DNA of 64,000 nt from Acorus gramineus (lineage: Eukaryota; Streptophyta; Magnoliopsida; Acorales; Acoraceae), in the NCBI GenBank assembly GCA_030737835.1, contig CM060857.1:2876716-2940715 (forward strand), read 5' to 3'. The notes below the pieces were generated by a model, which did no database searches, had not been told where the DNA came from, and saw nothing but the letters and a program-made list of their open reading frames with translations. Positions 51,201-63,907 of the stretch are shown piece by piece. Position 1 is the first letter of the stretch. Every line of letters starts with the position of its first letter. The position numbers and the translations under genes were made by a program.

Positions 51201-54200
51201 CAAAGGTTGGATCCTAGAAGTTCACAGAATGACTTCCACACCTGTGGCCGATGACAAAGCGAATGATTATCCCCTTCTCTTCCTCAAGTCTCTTTCTCTT
51301 TTCACCTGTTTTGGTGATATGCAAAGGCCAAACCATTGGCAGATGAGCCCCAAAAATAAAATTGCACAAGGAGAATCCACATAAGAGATGAACAAAGAAA
51401 AAAACACACCTTGCGGCATCCAAGTAGCGCGTACTGAATCTCTTCTCTTTCGACTGCTAAAAGCAGTATTAACTCCTACCACCATCAAATATTTCGGCTT
51501 CCCATTGGATTGTCGAATCTTGAGATTCTCTGATACTGGTGAACCATTGAGTATCGACTCTTGTGCAGCCCTTGCAGCTGCTAATTCCATCTCTAAAGTT
51601 GAAATTGTTTTACCCAACGTCCTACATTCCAAGGAGCATTGTTTTTCTAAATGTATTGCATATGACTCAACAGAAGTGACATTTACATCAGACACCCACT
51701 TCAAGTTTAAGTGAGAGCATGAAATGAAGCTATAAAACCAGACAACAACAAGGTTGAACTTACTGTATGGCATGATGAGTCTTTGAGACTTCTCCTAAAA
51801 TGTCCTCAGGTTCTCCTCTCTTATCCCTCTAATAAAAGAGAAGGTCCTTGTCAAGCAGACAATTGGAATTCACAATGAAAGGCATCACTAAAATTTTTGT
51901 TTTTTTTGAAAAAAACATAGGATATTTTCCATTATTTAATGAAAAGACATCCCTAAGAAGGAAAATTTAGTATCTCCCTCTTACAATAAGAAAGAAAACG
52001 AAAAAGAATATTAGGAACAAAGAAAATAAATTGAAGGGTAAAATAACAAGTTGGATTGTTCAGGGGGTTTCCTTGTTCTTTCCAAGAGGCATCATTATAA
52101 AATTAACATGAAGAACATTATCGAGATCCAAAACAAACATTTAGTTGAACTTTAATCTATCAAGAATAGGCTTATTTTGTTCCACATAACTACATAAGCT
52201 CTTCAATGATGTTGGTTTCTCGTATGAGATTTCCATGAAAAGCCATATTCCAAAGGAAAAGAAAAAAAAGAATTAGTACTCACAATGCTCGAGTCACAGC
52301 CATCAGAAACCAGCTTTATCTTATGCTCCTCATTCCCACTTGGCCTCGGGATATCACTTGTTTCAGGCAAGGTCCACATGCTGCTGCATATGCTTAAAAT
52401 CAGTTACATATGCACAATAAAAAAAAAAAAAAGGATTATTATAACAAAATAACAGAACCATACATCACCAATGCACATCCAGGGGTTTAAACATATTTTA
52501 AATTCCTCTCAGTAGGGAATCAAGGAGAAAACATAAATATAAAACTAATTTCAACAACTCCAACAAAAGAGTAATGGTTCACATCTTAGCTAAATGAAAA
52601 CATGCAACACACATTGATGATATTGATACATAGAGATTCCAAAACAAAACAAACAAGGTCAGAAAAAAAAAGAAAAAAAGAAGAAGAGAGAGATCGAACA
52701 GTGTCTCTAGGAGGTCTACCAACACTGTATACAAGACCAAGGATTGCAGAAAGCTGACAGTGTTACATGTTGTGTACTATAGGTAAAATCATTAAAATCC
52801 AAAAAGGGCAATATAAATCTGTTATTCATCCGTAGAGACAATTCACTTTTCTAAGCATAACTTTGGCGTAGACAGTTTTCCTTCTAACATCACCCAATTA
52901 TTGAGATGATTAGTGTAAGCCTAGGGTTCGGTTCTCAATGCTGCCATTATCACACAATGTCAGAGAACCTCATCTCTCATGTTACTCCTTTTCTTATTCT
53001 CTATGATCCACTTCTGAAAAAATAAAAGCTTCTTCCACAAATGCAACAAACATGATGCAGTACAAGCTTTTACATTTTTTCCATATAAACAATCAACCAC
53101 ATCATATATTTTTCTATACAGCAAGAGGTGTGTCCGTAAAATATAATGTGGTCATCATCAGCTCATGCATGCAAGCTGCACCAAGAAAAATACGTCGTGA
53201 ATGGGCAACTAATAAGTAGCATGTGGATATGCTAGTGTTCCAATAATAAAGTATGTGAAATGAATCAAAGGAAGCTTAAAACTAGCCTGCATATATGTCA
53301 CTAGAAACAAGAATGTAAAAATGGATATATCAAAAGTGGGATTTAGGAATGCCAGGTCTTGTTATTAAATGGAGACGAAATCGAGGGAGTAAACTAGCTT
53401 CACTATAACATAAACTAATCAAAAGGTAATATGGGACGCACAACAGAAGTCATCCTGCTATTTTTTTTTCGATATCGGAGGGACCCTCCATGACTAACCT
53501 TATGGTCGAGCTGGGAAAGATACCTTTGCCTGTTTGCCTCGGTCCCACGGAAAATTCTTTTGAATAATTGTCAACAAAAAGGTGGGTAAGTCAGCACCAA
53601 GACTCGAACCCAGGATCTATCGGTAACACCGCTAAGCCCTGAACCGTTGTGCTATGACCACTGGGGACAAGTCATCCTGCTATTGTTTATGAAGCACAAC
53701 ATACGAGTTGAATTATGGCTTTAGGTCCAAAAATGTGCATACCTTTCTTCTCATTAATTTCTATCCATAAAAAAGTCCCCCTTTTCTCTACTGTGTAAAC
53801 AGTTTTACAAAGGGCACCGGAACACGTCTTCCCGCTTTGAATGGAGCGAATTCAATTCATTTGAAAATATAATTCAATTTTTTTTTTTTTTTTGTGAATA
53901 TACAAACTTCATTAGATGGAAGTATATACGCTTAAAAAAATCCAAAGTTTTTGAGTGGACTGCTAACAGGATCACAGCAGGGCAGTCCCTAACATTTTCT
54001 GTTTACAAACAATGACATACCACTTCTTGTGACCTTCAACTGCATTTCAGACAATAAAACAAAAGCAAATTCACAAGTATCACACCATCTCAAACTGATT
54101 TTAGCTGCTAGTCATAATAATAACTCAACCACTTAAAATCTAACAAATGTGCATACCTTACACATAAATGAAAATTCAATCTTGCTTCCATGTTAAATGT

Positions 54201-54924
54201 GTGTACTTTATATAAAAATAACATAAAGAGCAGAAATAAAAAAAAATTAAAAAGAAAAATAAAAAAGAACATTATTGATGTTGACCCAGCATCAACTGCA
54301 CCACTATAGAAACCATTGAGATCTAAAAGCTTGACATTAAACGTTGACAGAGATGTATCAGATCAACATGAATGATACTGATCTATTTTTTTTCAAATTC
54401 CCATATCAGAAATTCCGAAGATTCACCATCAAAACTTATTTTTTCATGACTCCAAAACTAGGTCCATGCAAAAAATTCAATTCAAATCCTCTCCACTCTG
54501 TATTTCCCAATGAAACAATGAGAGAGAAAGAAAAAAAGAGACGCCCATAGCAAATCAAAACCAAGATCCTTCAAATCATGTGATATCAATCAAAATAACA
54601 CAAACCAAAATGCAAAAATCAAAATCCAAACACACCCACAACCCCAAATCCGTCAAAAAGAACCCAATCAACATACCCAATTCCCAAATCCCCTCCAATC
54701 GTTCAATCAAACTAAAACCACATAACAAGATCCCAAATTTCCAACACCCGAGAAAGAAAAAAGTGAATTTGACATCACAATCAAGCGAAACAAGACCTGT
54801 TGGTGAACAGCAAACCAGCACAGAAGCTGCCGAGGCAGAGCAAGATCATCCATTTCTTCGAAATCGCGGTCCCTCCATTGCTTTTCGACCATACGAACTC
54901 ACCTCCTCTGATCTTCAGAGACAT
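48300..54924 (-). CDS. Beta-1,3-galactosyltransferase (GT31, DUF4094), eleven exons
   Basis: Exons are 54924-54797, 52380-52284, 51828-51764, 51621-51410, 51305-51242, 50603-50531, 50383-50263, 49776-49689, 49606-49481, 49392-49283 and 48448-48300, all phase-consistent, giving 410 residues. It is a Golgi type II enzyme: a short cytosolic end, one span in exon 1 (about residues 27-40), then the DUF4094 stem (about 43-130, with KTHHAIQ and a [13 protein letters not shown] helix). The GT31 domain starts at [17 protein letters not shown], has the metal-binding DDD (246-248 in [11 protein letters not shown]) and [11 protein letters not shown], and ends with [16 protein letters not shown] and a Cys-rich tail. 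It adds galactose, probably to arabinogalactan proteins in this clade. It lacks the galectin domain of hydroxyproline O-galactosyltransferases. The exact paralogue is not assignable. Confidence 0.94.
52381..54796 (-). other. Intron 1 of the galactosyltransferase gene
   Basis: A 2.4-kb AT-rich intron containing the SINE at 53463-53668. No other gene is recognised. Confidence 0.6.
53463..53668 (-). mobile_element. tRNA-derived SINE
   Basis: A 206-bp element between a perfect 16-bp duplication AAGTCATCCTGCTATT (53447-53462; 53669-53684). On the minus strand it starts GTCCCCAGTGGTCATAGC with an A-box-like TAGCACAACGG and a B-box GGGTTCGAGTC, and ends in poly-A (T-run on plus). This is the classic structure of a Pol III-transcribed SINE spread by L1-type target priming. 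Confidence 0.9.
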
Positions 54925-55330
54925 TCTCCTCTTCTCCTTCTCAACCCAAAGTGAAAGCTTAGCTCAATCAAAACCCATCTCGAAATCCCATTAAGAGGGA
55001 CCCAAATCAGGTCGTCCTCGAAAAATAAACAGCAGTGACCGATCGTAAAAGCAAAAGCTTTCACAAAGACCGCCTTTGTTTGTGACTGTGTGAGAGAGAG
55101 ATTTGGTTATCGAAACGGGGAGAAGGTGATCGGAAGAACTTTTTTTTTCAAATCTGAATAGATGAATGGGCTCTTTTGTTTGTTTTTCTTGGCGGTCTCT
55201 CTCTCTCTCTGTAAAATGTGAAGCGAAAGAGACCAAACCTTCAGAAGAGGAAGAAATGAAATTCCCTGGAAAAATTACAGTTAGCCCCCTACTGCTAACG
55301 AAACCGTTGAAATGCAATAAATGTTACATT
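54925..55330 (-). promoter_or_regulatory. Galactosyltransferase 5' leader and promoter
   Basis: Upstream of the ATG, with two GA/CT runs (minus strand CTCTCTC near 55100 and GAGAGAG near 55200) common in plant leaders. No clear TATA was chosen. Confidence 0.4.
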
Positions 55331-55338
55331 AAATGTAT

Positions 55339-55462
55339 TTAAAGTCCCTGAAGTATAGTACAACTCGTGTGAAGCCCTCCATGTTTTTTTTTATTATATG
55401 TAAGTGTCTTTTAAAGTCCCTGAAGTATAGTACAACTCGTGTGAAGCCCTCCGATTTTTATA
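55339..55462 (+). repeat. Two-copy direct repeat, period 82 bp
   Basis: TTAAAGTCCCTGAAGTATAG and the next 20 or so bases (to AAGCCCTCC) occur at 55339 and again at 55421, essentially identical. Confidence 0.8.
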
Positions 55463-55649
55463 TATATATATCTGCTCCCCAAAAGATGTGTACGATGATA
55501 TTTTTTTTTAAAAAAAATAGACTCGTGTCTTTGTTAAAAAAAAAAAAAGTTAGTACATGTACGAATGGAGGATGGGAGGATGCAGAGAAAAGATACATGC
55601 GCAAGTGAAATCGTTCAAGTACATATATGAATGGGAGATGGGCATCCAC

Positions 55650-56690
55650 TCGCGGCCGACTTGGCCCCCAAACTCAATTGCACTTCTGCAAAGGAGCACA
55701 CCTCGCACACCAACCAACTCCACGTCCAGTCTCAAAGGACCAACGGTATGAGCTCCCACAGGTTTTCAACATACACCCTCACACCTTTTAATACGATATT
55801 GTTTCTCGTGTGCCAAATCACCCAAGCACTGCCAGGATAACTGAGCAAGCGATCAAGGACGGATCTAAGACACTTTTTTGGAGTGGACTAAACTAACAAG
55901 AGAGGCTTTTCAGGGGGTGTTGTTATATTCAATTTTTTTTTTTTACAGTCCTATATACTTCATTTGAAATCTAATAAAGCATATACCTCGTTAGCTGATG
56001 TATGTACCTCAATAAATATTTTCTTATACTAACTAAAAATTGATTCATTCAACTCGAAATGAAGCGATGTACACTTTTTATAAAAAATGTATACATTATT
56101 AGATGATGTTTACTATTTAAAAAAAAAGGAAAACATTGGTTAGTAAAAATGACTGAGTCTTTAACATTTTTTCTTTTGGGGTAAATTTATATTTACAAAG
56201 CAATGATATTTTTGAGGTTTTTCTAACAAAAATTTGAGCTGAATTTGTATTTTGAGGTTTTTTTAACAAAATATGAGTTGGACTGTATAGAGGTTTTTAT
56301 ATCAAAATTGGAGTGAGCTAGTATTTTGAAATTTTTTAAATAAAATCTGGGTCGGGCTGCTACAGCCCGGCCTAGCCAACTCTTGGGTGTGGCCTTGCGA
56401 GCGATGATCTTTGTAGGACCCACAGCCGATGTCAAGCAAAGGTTCGCGCCAACCACCCACATCTCTAGAAGGGGCTGAAAAGGAGCCAGCAACATCGCTG
56501 CTCCATTCCCCGCCACAATGCTTGCGCAATCCAGCATTAGCATAATAAGTGAGTCACTGTTTCGGTTGCTTTGCCGCAAAGGACGTACAATACTTGCTCT
56601 TCTCCACTTCGCCCGATAAACTTTAGTTAGAAGACGCTCATGGGCGAGAAGCCACAAAATGACCTTTATCTTCCTCAGAATCTTGGGATG
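55650..56690 (-). pseudogene. LINE ORF2 remnant (zf-RVT and C-terminal tail)
   Basis: On the minus strand, 56690-56440 reads KIKVILWLLAHERLLTK and then, after a frame change, LCGKATETVTHLLC before a stop and CWIAQALW: the zinc-binding zf-RVT region at the end of plant LINE ORF2. Further on (about 55850-55700) comes VIWHTRNNIVLKGVRVYVEN, like the LINE C-terminal tail. The intervening 500 bp is non-coding. There are at least one frameshift and several stops, so it is long dead. Confidence 0.7.
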
Positions 56691-58915
56691 TCATATGCGC
56701 GATGGGCTACCAGATGCAAGAGAGGCCGGCAGGAGCCCTTTTCGACGCCAATCATAGCTACTTTTGATGAAGAATCCGGAGCAAGGTTTGGGGGACCACC
56801 TGAGCCTGTTGGATGAGGAACCAAAACTCCCGCCCCACTCTCTGCTAAGATCTCGGACAGAAGCCCCAAAAAAAAAAAAAACATGAACCTAAAAGATTGA
56901 AATAGAATGTATTTAAGTGTGGGTGTGCTTAAAGTTTCCAAAAAAAGAGAGGATGGGATGAGCTGAATAATTGGGCGGGGATAGTATTTATTGTGTGGGA
57001 GTTAGCCTTATAACAGAGTGGATACAGATTGAATATGCTCATGTTTGTATCCGTATTCAAACTATTCAAATAATATTGAATGTAAGTATTCATAACCGAT
57101 CTGAAAATTCAGATTCAAATACAGATAATTATCCGAAATATCTGAAAATTTAAAATGAATATGAAAATTATTAAAGTATTCAAAAATAAAAATCATATAT
57201 CTAACATTCAAAATATGTAAAAAAAAATCTAATAATTATCTAATATAAAATATAAAATTATAAGTATACATATAAAACATTACACGCTTTAAAGTAAAAA
57301 TAAAAAACAAAAAACTCATTCTAATCCTAAAGATGTAAGTATATAATTAAATAAATAACAATAAAATAATATTTCAGATATATATATATTTTAGATCAAA
57401 TATCATTATATCTATATCTGGTCACAAATATTTTAAATACAAATATTTTATTTCATATATAAATTCAAATTTTCAGATATTAAATAATTTTTAAAATATT
57501 AAGATACGAATTTAAATAAAATATAAATATTTTTTAAATAATTAACGTTAAAGCGCCAAATGACTTTACTGCAGCGTTAATGTAAACAAACGACACCAGC
57601 ATTCACGGCCGACCAGCCGTCCATTTAAAACGGACGGTTAGTAACGCACAAATGAAACCATAACCGATACGCGATGAAGCGGTCGACACAACCATTTAAA
57701 AGTGGAAAAACTAGATCGGACGGTCATGATTGGTTGAATTACACGTGCATCCTTCACAGCCACAAAACGGGACTTTCAGTGGGTCCCATGATGGCCTCCC
57801 TAACCACCAATTCACGTGACCTTCGACAGCCAAACTACATGTGCGAAAGGGCATTTTCGTCAATTGGTTCAGATACGTTGCTCCGCGGGAAAGATTATAA
57901 GTCTTTAGTTAGAGGTCCTTCAACTTTTATTTATTTATTTGTGAGCCACTGGAAACTTCAATTCGTGATGTGTTCACAGAACACATTTCAAAATATATTT
58001 ACTTATTTAATTTATATATTCGAAAAACATTTCCCCTTTCATTAAAAATAAAAATCAAGTGTTAATTATATTTATTGTTATAAAAATTAATAATCAGAAT
58101 GATTAAATATAAAAATTCATCATTTAGTATCTTTACCATATTTTATCATGTGTTTTTAAAATGATCAGATTTAAAAATAAAAATATTATAAAACATAATT
58201 ACAATTATAATAAACTATTATGTATCACAATATCCGAATATTGAGGGACAAAAACCTATGTGAATCACAATCGTAGAAAAAAAATTCTCTTTTTTCTTAT
58301 AAAAAACTTATATTTTTCTAAATCAAATAAAAATAACTAATATGGACAATAAATTAACTATTGTTGAAGCAAACATAACGGAGGTAAGAAAAAAAAAAAA
58401 CAAAAGGTAGAAATATATCTGTTTCTTAAAAATATATAAAACGAGGGACCTTAAACTAAAAAAATCAGTCATTTATGGTTTCCAAGGAAACCCACCCATC
58501 ATAGGAAAGCAAAGCACGTGTTTGATGACGACACCGTTTAAATGACTTCGTAAATCGTGCTCTGCTTGTCTGGCGGGAAAGACAATCAGGAGGATCTAGT
58601 GTATGTTTAGAAATTAGGATTAGTTAATTAAGTCAATCTAGTGTTATGTAATATCTTCTGATTGATTACAGGAAGTCAAGCTGTTTTTATTTATTTATTT
58701 ATTTTTATTTTTAATATAGGCCATGTTTAGTGCTGGGTCTAATATAAGCTATTATAAGATGAAACATTTCAGTATGAGTAATTAATAAGATATCAATGGT
58801 GGGTTGTGTTTTTGTTAAAAAATATAATAATAAATTTTTTGTTATTTGATTGACTATTAATAAATTGTAAAAAATATGTGAATAAGGAATTATAAAAAAT
58901 GATAAGACAAGTGAA
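56691..58915. other. Gene-free region with a G-box-bearing, GC-richer patch
   Basis: 56691-56940 may be further LINE sequence but is unrecognised. 57000-57540 is AT-rich with many (A)TATCCGAA/CAAATATTT words. 57550-57910 is more GC-rich, with CACGTG at about 57742 and 57812 and another at 58516. It looks like promoter DNA, but no gene follows. 58000-58915 is AT-rich. Confidence 0.4.
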
Positions 58916-59945
58916 CAGTGGCGGAGCTAGGATTTTTATAAAAGCGGGCCTTAATGTGACTTATGTAAATATTTTCTAAAGGTAAATTATTATATATATT
59001 TTGATTTCAATAGCATAGATTAAAAAATGAATATGTATAAAATGAAATAAAGACATTCATATAAAACATATCACTGAATAATTCTAAAAGATAATTGTTA
59101 TATTTTAAAATAATATATCAAATTTCATATTGATGTTCACAAAAAAAACTTCAAAACGTAAACATAATAAGCAATGTATACTTTTAAATTTGACATTGAC
59201 GAGTTTTCATAAATTTGACATTAACAAGTTTTCATATTTTGAAAATGTTGAATGATTTTATCATTATCAATCCAACAATCTCAATGAATAAATTAGATAT
59301 CTAGTGCTTTGTATTTAAGATGCTTATTCATATCTTGAATTTTCTTTATATGTTAGTGTTTCAACGAATCATTTATTTATTTTATTCAGTGTTGAATTGT
59401 TGAGTTTTGGTGATACTTGGGAGGGTCTCACTTCTTTCAATCATCTTCATCATCTGTTTATTTGTGTAATGGTTGATAAAATAAATATTTGATTGATATG
59501 GAGAGCTTGTATGAATTTTTATTGTGATTAAGAGATTTTTTTCATCTTCATAAAGGGGGCGTTCCTTGATTTTCTGATGTTCTAGATACATAAAAAACTG
59601 GGTTATTGCTGTTGCTGTTGAGTTGTGGTGCTTATGACCTATGGGCTATAGGCTATGGGCCATAATAAAAAAGATTTTAGAAAAAAAAAGAGCGTTGATA
59701 CACTCAATCTGTTTTGTAACCCCGTACACTATGAAAACGTAAGAAAAAATATACTAGTGTATCTCAGTATATACTTCATTTCATATAATTGTTTGCATTT
59801 CAATTGGAGAATATATGATTTTTTTTAAAAAAAGAAAATCGATGTGGACTGCCATTAGGGTTGTAATTGGAACAGAACATAATATGTTTCAAAAAAACCA
59901 CGGGGGGCCCATGCCCCCCCTCGAACCTTAGTGGCTCCGCCACTG
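58916..59945. mobile_element. hAT element, non-autonomous, 1.03 kb
   Basis: Perfect inverted ends CAGTGGCGGAGC lie between 8-bp flanks CAAGTGAA (58908-58915) and CATGTGAA (59946-59953), one mismatch. The inner end sequences (AAGCGGGCC; GGGGGGCCCATGCCCCCCC) are also typical of this widespread plant family. There is no transposase frame. Confidence 0.8.
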
Positions 59946-59953
59946 CATGTGAA

Positions 59954-61450
59954 CCCCTTAATTTATATATAAGACGTTTGTTATCCTTAGACTATGGAAT
60001 TAGAATGACACACTTTTGGTAGGGATCTGGAATACTATTTTACTATCCAATATCTGGTTAATTATTTTAATTTGTTTTAGCATATCTATACCCATTTATT
60101 CATCACAAATAAACAAGTTTTTATGGTTTTCACCCCTATTTTATCATATTCTCTACCTATTTTACTATCCAAAAATGAGCTTAAATATTATTAATTTGTA
60201 GATTATAGATTTTTAACTTTTTAATAAGCAGTGAATATGTTTATTATAGCTGTTAGAAAGCAAAAATAGTTGTTTCTTAAAATAAGTTGTATAGCGGGTT
60301 TTTACTTTATTATTATTTAAAATTCCTTTTTTAAGTCATGGAAGTGAAAATTTAACGACGTGTTAGTTTGCAACAAATGGACACAATCATTAATAATAAC
60401 GTAAGATAAGAGAATTTAAGTCCAAAATAAAAATTATATAAAGTATTGCATAATCTATAATCTCAAAAGCACAATTGAGCTAACTTTTTAGTTTATGATT
60501 TTTTAAAGTTGTTTTTACCTTAAATTAATTTCACTAAATTAGAAAAGTATTATAATAAGTTATTTTAAGATAAAAAGCTTATGCTCTGCTCTTACTTTGT
60601 TATGAAAGGAGGGAATGGTAGGCTCAATAATTTTTATAGTTAAATTCTCACAATAGTTGAAGATGAATTTAATGCATATATTTTTATTGGGTTTTTTATT
60701 TTTTAGTCTTTGTAAACTATATGATTTAATGATCGATCTCTCACTTTTTCATTTTTGAGTTTAAGTTCTTAAATTTAAAGGGTATGTTTCTTATTAGTAT
60801 ATAGGAAGGATTTATCTCTAAATTATTTAGTTTTCTTTTTAGTCCTTGTGAGGGACTAAAATGAACATATCCTTTAAATCTGGAGACTTAAACTGAAATA
60901 TGAATAAGTGAGAAATTAAAAAAAAAAAAAAAACCATTTTTATTTTAACTATTTGAGATGCCCAATTAGCACCAGAGAAAAAAAAAGAAAAACCTACCCT
61001 GACGTGCTCCAGGAATTCCACATGAACAAAATTAAAGTATAGTACATCATGTTTGGGTTGTGGCAAGATGAGCAAAGGCAGAGAAGGTGTTCAAAACAAG
61101 AATACAGGGAGTTGCAGTGGATGGTGCCCTGACATCGTGCAGGACACTTCAGTCTCTGGAAGGATATAAAGTTATCCCTGAATTGTGTGGGTCCAATTCC
61201 AAAGGCAAAAAATTGGTTTAAATTCATGTAGAGAGCATGTTTAGGTATAGACAGGATTTTGTTTTCTATTTTTTGGTGTGAGTTGTTTGTTTTGCAAAAG
61301 ATAGGGCTTGTACTAAATTGGGTAGATGTATATATCTCATTTTTTTTTATGGGGCACCAACTACTCTGATTATTAGTATCTCACTTTGAGCAAAAGCCAT
61401 GAAGCAAGTTGAGGCTACTCTACTCTATCTAGTACATCAAATTGGTGTTG
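59954..61450. other. AT-rich gene-free spacer
   Basis: Mostly AT-rich; short minus-strand frames at 60839-61227 have no recognisable features. Nothing supported. Confidence 0.45.
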
Positions 61451-61453
61451 TAA

Positions 61454-61850
61454 GAGCATCTTCAATGTATATGTTAGCTAAATAAGATGTTAAAGTGCCA
61501 TGTCAACACTTTACACCTCAACTACACACTCATTTACTACATCTCTATTTAATTGGTTGTTGTTGCTCCAATGGACTAGCTAAATAAACTAGCCAAACCA
61601 ATAGTGGGCCCCACCTCTCCACCCACTCAACCTCTCAAATGTATTTTTTATTAATTTTTTAAAGAGAACTATCACGTGAGGCTCACATTTGGCTAGCTAA
61701 AACACTAGCTACTATTAGTATGAAAGATAACACCTGACACGTAGGGCCCACATTTAGCTCCCTCTTAACATCTCCATTGGAGCAACATTTTTACATGTTA
61801 TGTAAAATATGACACTAACATGTTAGTTAACATATCCATTGGAGATGTTC
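61454..61850. mobile_element. MITE with GAGCATCT-type ends
   Basis: The ends GAGCATCTTCAATGTATATG and, from the right reversed, GAACATCTCCAATGGATATG, about 30 bp, continue to TTA(G/A)CTAA. The interior has subterminal repeats of CTAGCTAAA and CTCCAATGGA. This is a common plant MITE end type. Confidence 0.7.
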
Positions 61851-61879
61851 AAAGGCATCAGGGAACAAGTGGTATATCT

Positions 61880-62230
61880 GTGGGATGTTTGGATAGAGGG
61901 TTAGTGTTAGAATAGACTAGAATAAGATAAAAAATATTGTTTGGATTGATGAAATAAGTTGGTATTTAGATTTCAATATAAGGTGAAATTATGTGGTATA
62001 GCCATTCCACCTCCCTTGGAATTAGGCTATTCCAGGCAATAGAATAAGTGGATCCCACTGTTAAATCAACTGTTATCGCCTCTTATAAATCAGGGCACTC
62101 ACATGTCATATCACTTTTCACCTTTTATAAATCCTTATCCATACCTTATTCACATTTTATGCACAACTTATCTATAATCAATCAAATAACAAAAATGTTA
62201 TTATTATTACATTTCCAAACCAAAAATCTA
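61880..62230. mobile_element. Tourist-related MITE
   Basis: The family core is present (CAACTGTTATCGCCTC, then TTATAAATCAGG, CACCTTTTATAAATCC). The left end GGATGTTTGGATAGAG is readable; the right end is decayed. Confidence 0.5.
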
Positions 62231-62239
62231 GACATGCAG

Positions 62240-63320
62240 AATTTTGTGAAAAATAATCAAGACATGTGACAAGTTAACATATATACCCTTATTCACTTCA
62301 TAAAATAAAATAAAAAAACACTTGACTATAAAAAAAAGTTAAAAAGTATCAATTGAATCGACACTTTTGGCTATTTCATACATTAATATGCATATTTTAT
62401 TGACTTTCAATAATGAGACTGAGGCATGTGGGTTGATGTTTTTATGGACCAGGCTGCAAGTTGCAATGCTGCCCTTGTTGAGTCCAAAATGGTGTTGAAT
62501 ATGATAACAATAATTGACTTGAGTCTACCACCATTCAAATACATATGGTAGCATTGATATAAATTAAAGTCTTAAACATGTCCATGTGATCTTGTGGGGA
62601 TGCACATGTGAAGTCCCCCCCCCCATGTGTCATCAATCCCATTATGGGATTCCATGTTTCCTTTCATATATTCCACTGACTTCCCCAAATATTAATTCAC
62701 ATTTTCTCAATGCTTTGCTTGCAAAGTACAATGTCCTGCTGAGATTCTGCGTAGTGTACATGATGCTTTGCTTCTAGATTCAGTTTATTATTTAAGTTAG
62801 TTTTAAATAACTTTGAGTCTTATCTGAATAAAGTTAGAAAACAATTTCTCATGCAATCTCACGTGCAACCCCACGGCTTTGATTTTTCATGGAATTATAT
62901 ACTTTGTAAGTGAAAATGAAATTGGATGGGAGACAGCACATAAGGACTACAAATTAATTTTTTATTTAGGCTTTATTGAAGAATGACACATCCAATCTTA
63001 TTTCTAGCATTTCTTGTAGTCTTTGGGTTATATACCCCCTTTTTTTATAATTATACATTAATTTTTCAATTACATATCAGGAGGAGAATATCATCACACA
63101 TGACAACTCCCAAGGAGTCATGTATTTTTATTTTATTTTATTTTATTTTTAAAAAAGTAAGAGCAGATCACCTGTATTTCTTTGGAAAGCCATCAGTATT
63201 TTGTAGGTGTTATTTTCTTAGGTCAGTTCATCAGATAAATAAAACATGAAAATGAAATGTAACTAGACCACTGTCAGATGAAAACAGATCAAAACTGGAT
63301 AATATCAGCCATCTGCACCT
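62240..63320. other. AT-rich gene-free spacer
   Basis: No gene, RNA or transposon end was recognised. It holds a poly-C run near 62616 and an ATTTT-rich run near 63128. Confidence 0.45.
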
Positions 63321-63323
63321 TAA

Positions 63324-63769
63324 GCCCCTGTTTGGAACAATAATATGACTTATTCTTGGGCATACATTTATTCCAACATAAGTAAGGATAGAGTGATTTT
63401 GTGTTTGGTTATGTTTTGAATTATTCTCGTTGGTAAACGTAAGAATAAATTTTTTATTGTTTTGGGTTAAAATGTAAATAAAGTATGGATAAATATTTAT
63501 AAAATGTAAAAAAATAATGATAGTTGATTTAACAAGTGATTTATAAGAGGTGATGATAGTTCATTTGACAGTGGGTCCACATATTCTTTGAGAAGAATAA
63601 CTTAGAATAACTTTAATTCCAGAGGTTGGTTGGAATCCATATACCATTTTATATCAATTTATTCTGGCATACTTTATCCCTACCTATGCTGTGTTTCCAA
63701 ACACCCAAAATCTCTTATTCCCTTTTATACCAGGTTATCCGAGCCCCTATTCTTGTTCCAAACGGGGGC
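63324..63769. mobile_element. Tourist-like MITE, reverse orientation
   Basis: A 446-bp element with ends GCCCCTGTTTGGAACAA and GCCCCCGTTTGGAACAA (right reversed) and TAA duplications (63321-63323, 63770-63772). The core matches the 9495 copy in reverse. It ends about 140 bp before the putative start codon at 63908. Confidence 0.85.
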
Positions 63770-63907
63770 TAAGTGAAATAATGATAATTTAACATTGGTA
63801 TACAATTGTGGAAGAAGATAAAATTTTGGAGAAAACCCAGCTCTATTCTCTGGTGAAGTTCCATTCATCATTTGAGTTTGATCAGTTGCACCCCAAAAAA
63901 GATAAGG

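Noticed and set aside
53558..53668. Possible tRNA gene (A-box and B-box on the minus strand)
   Set aside because: It is the head of a SINE: it has target duplications and a poly-A tail and cannot form a full cloverleaf.
59382..59591. 69-codon minus frame in the hAT element
   Set aside because: Short, no transposase motif; likely chance in a non-autonomous element.
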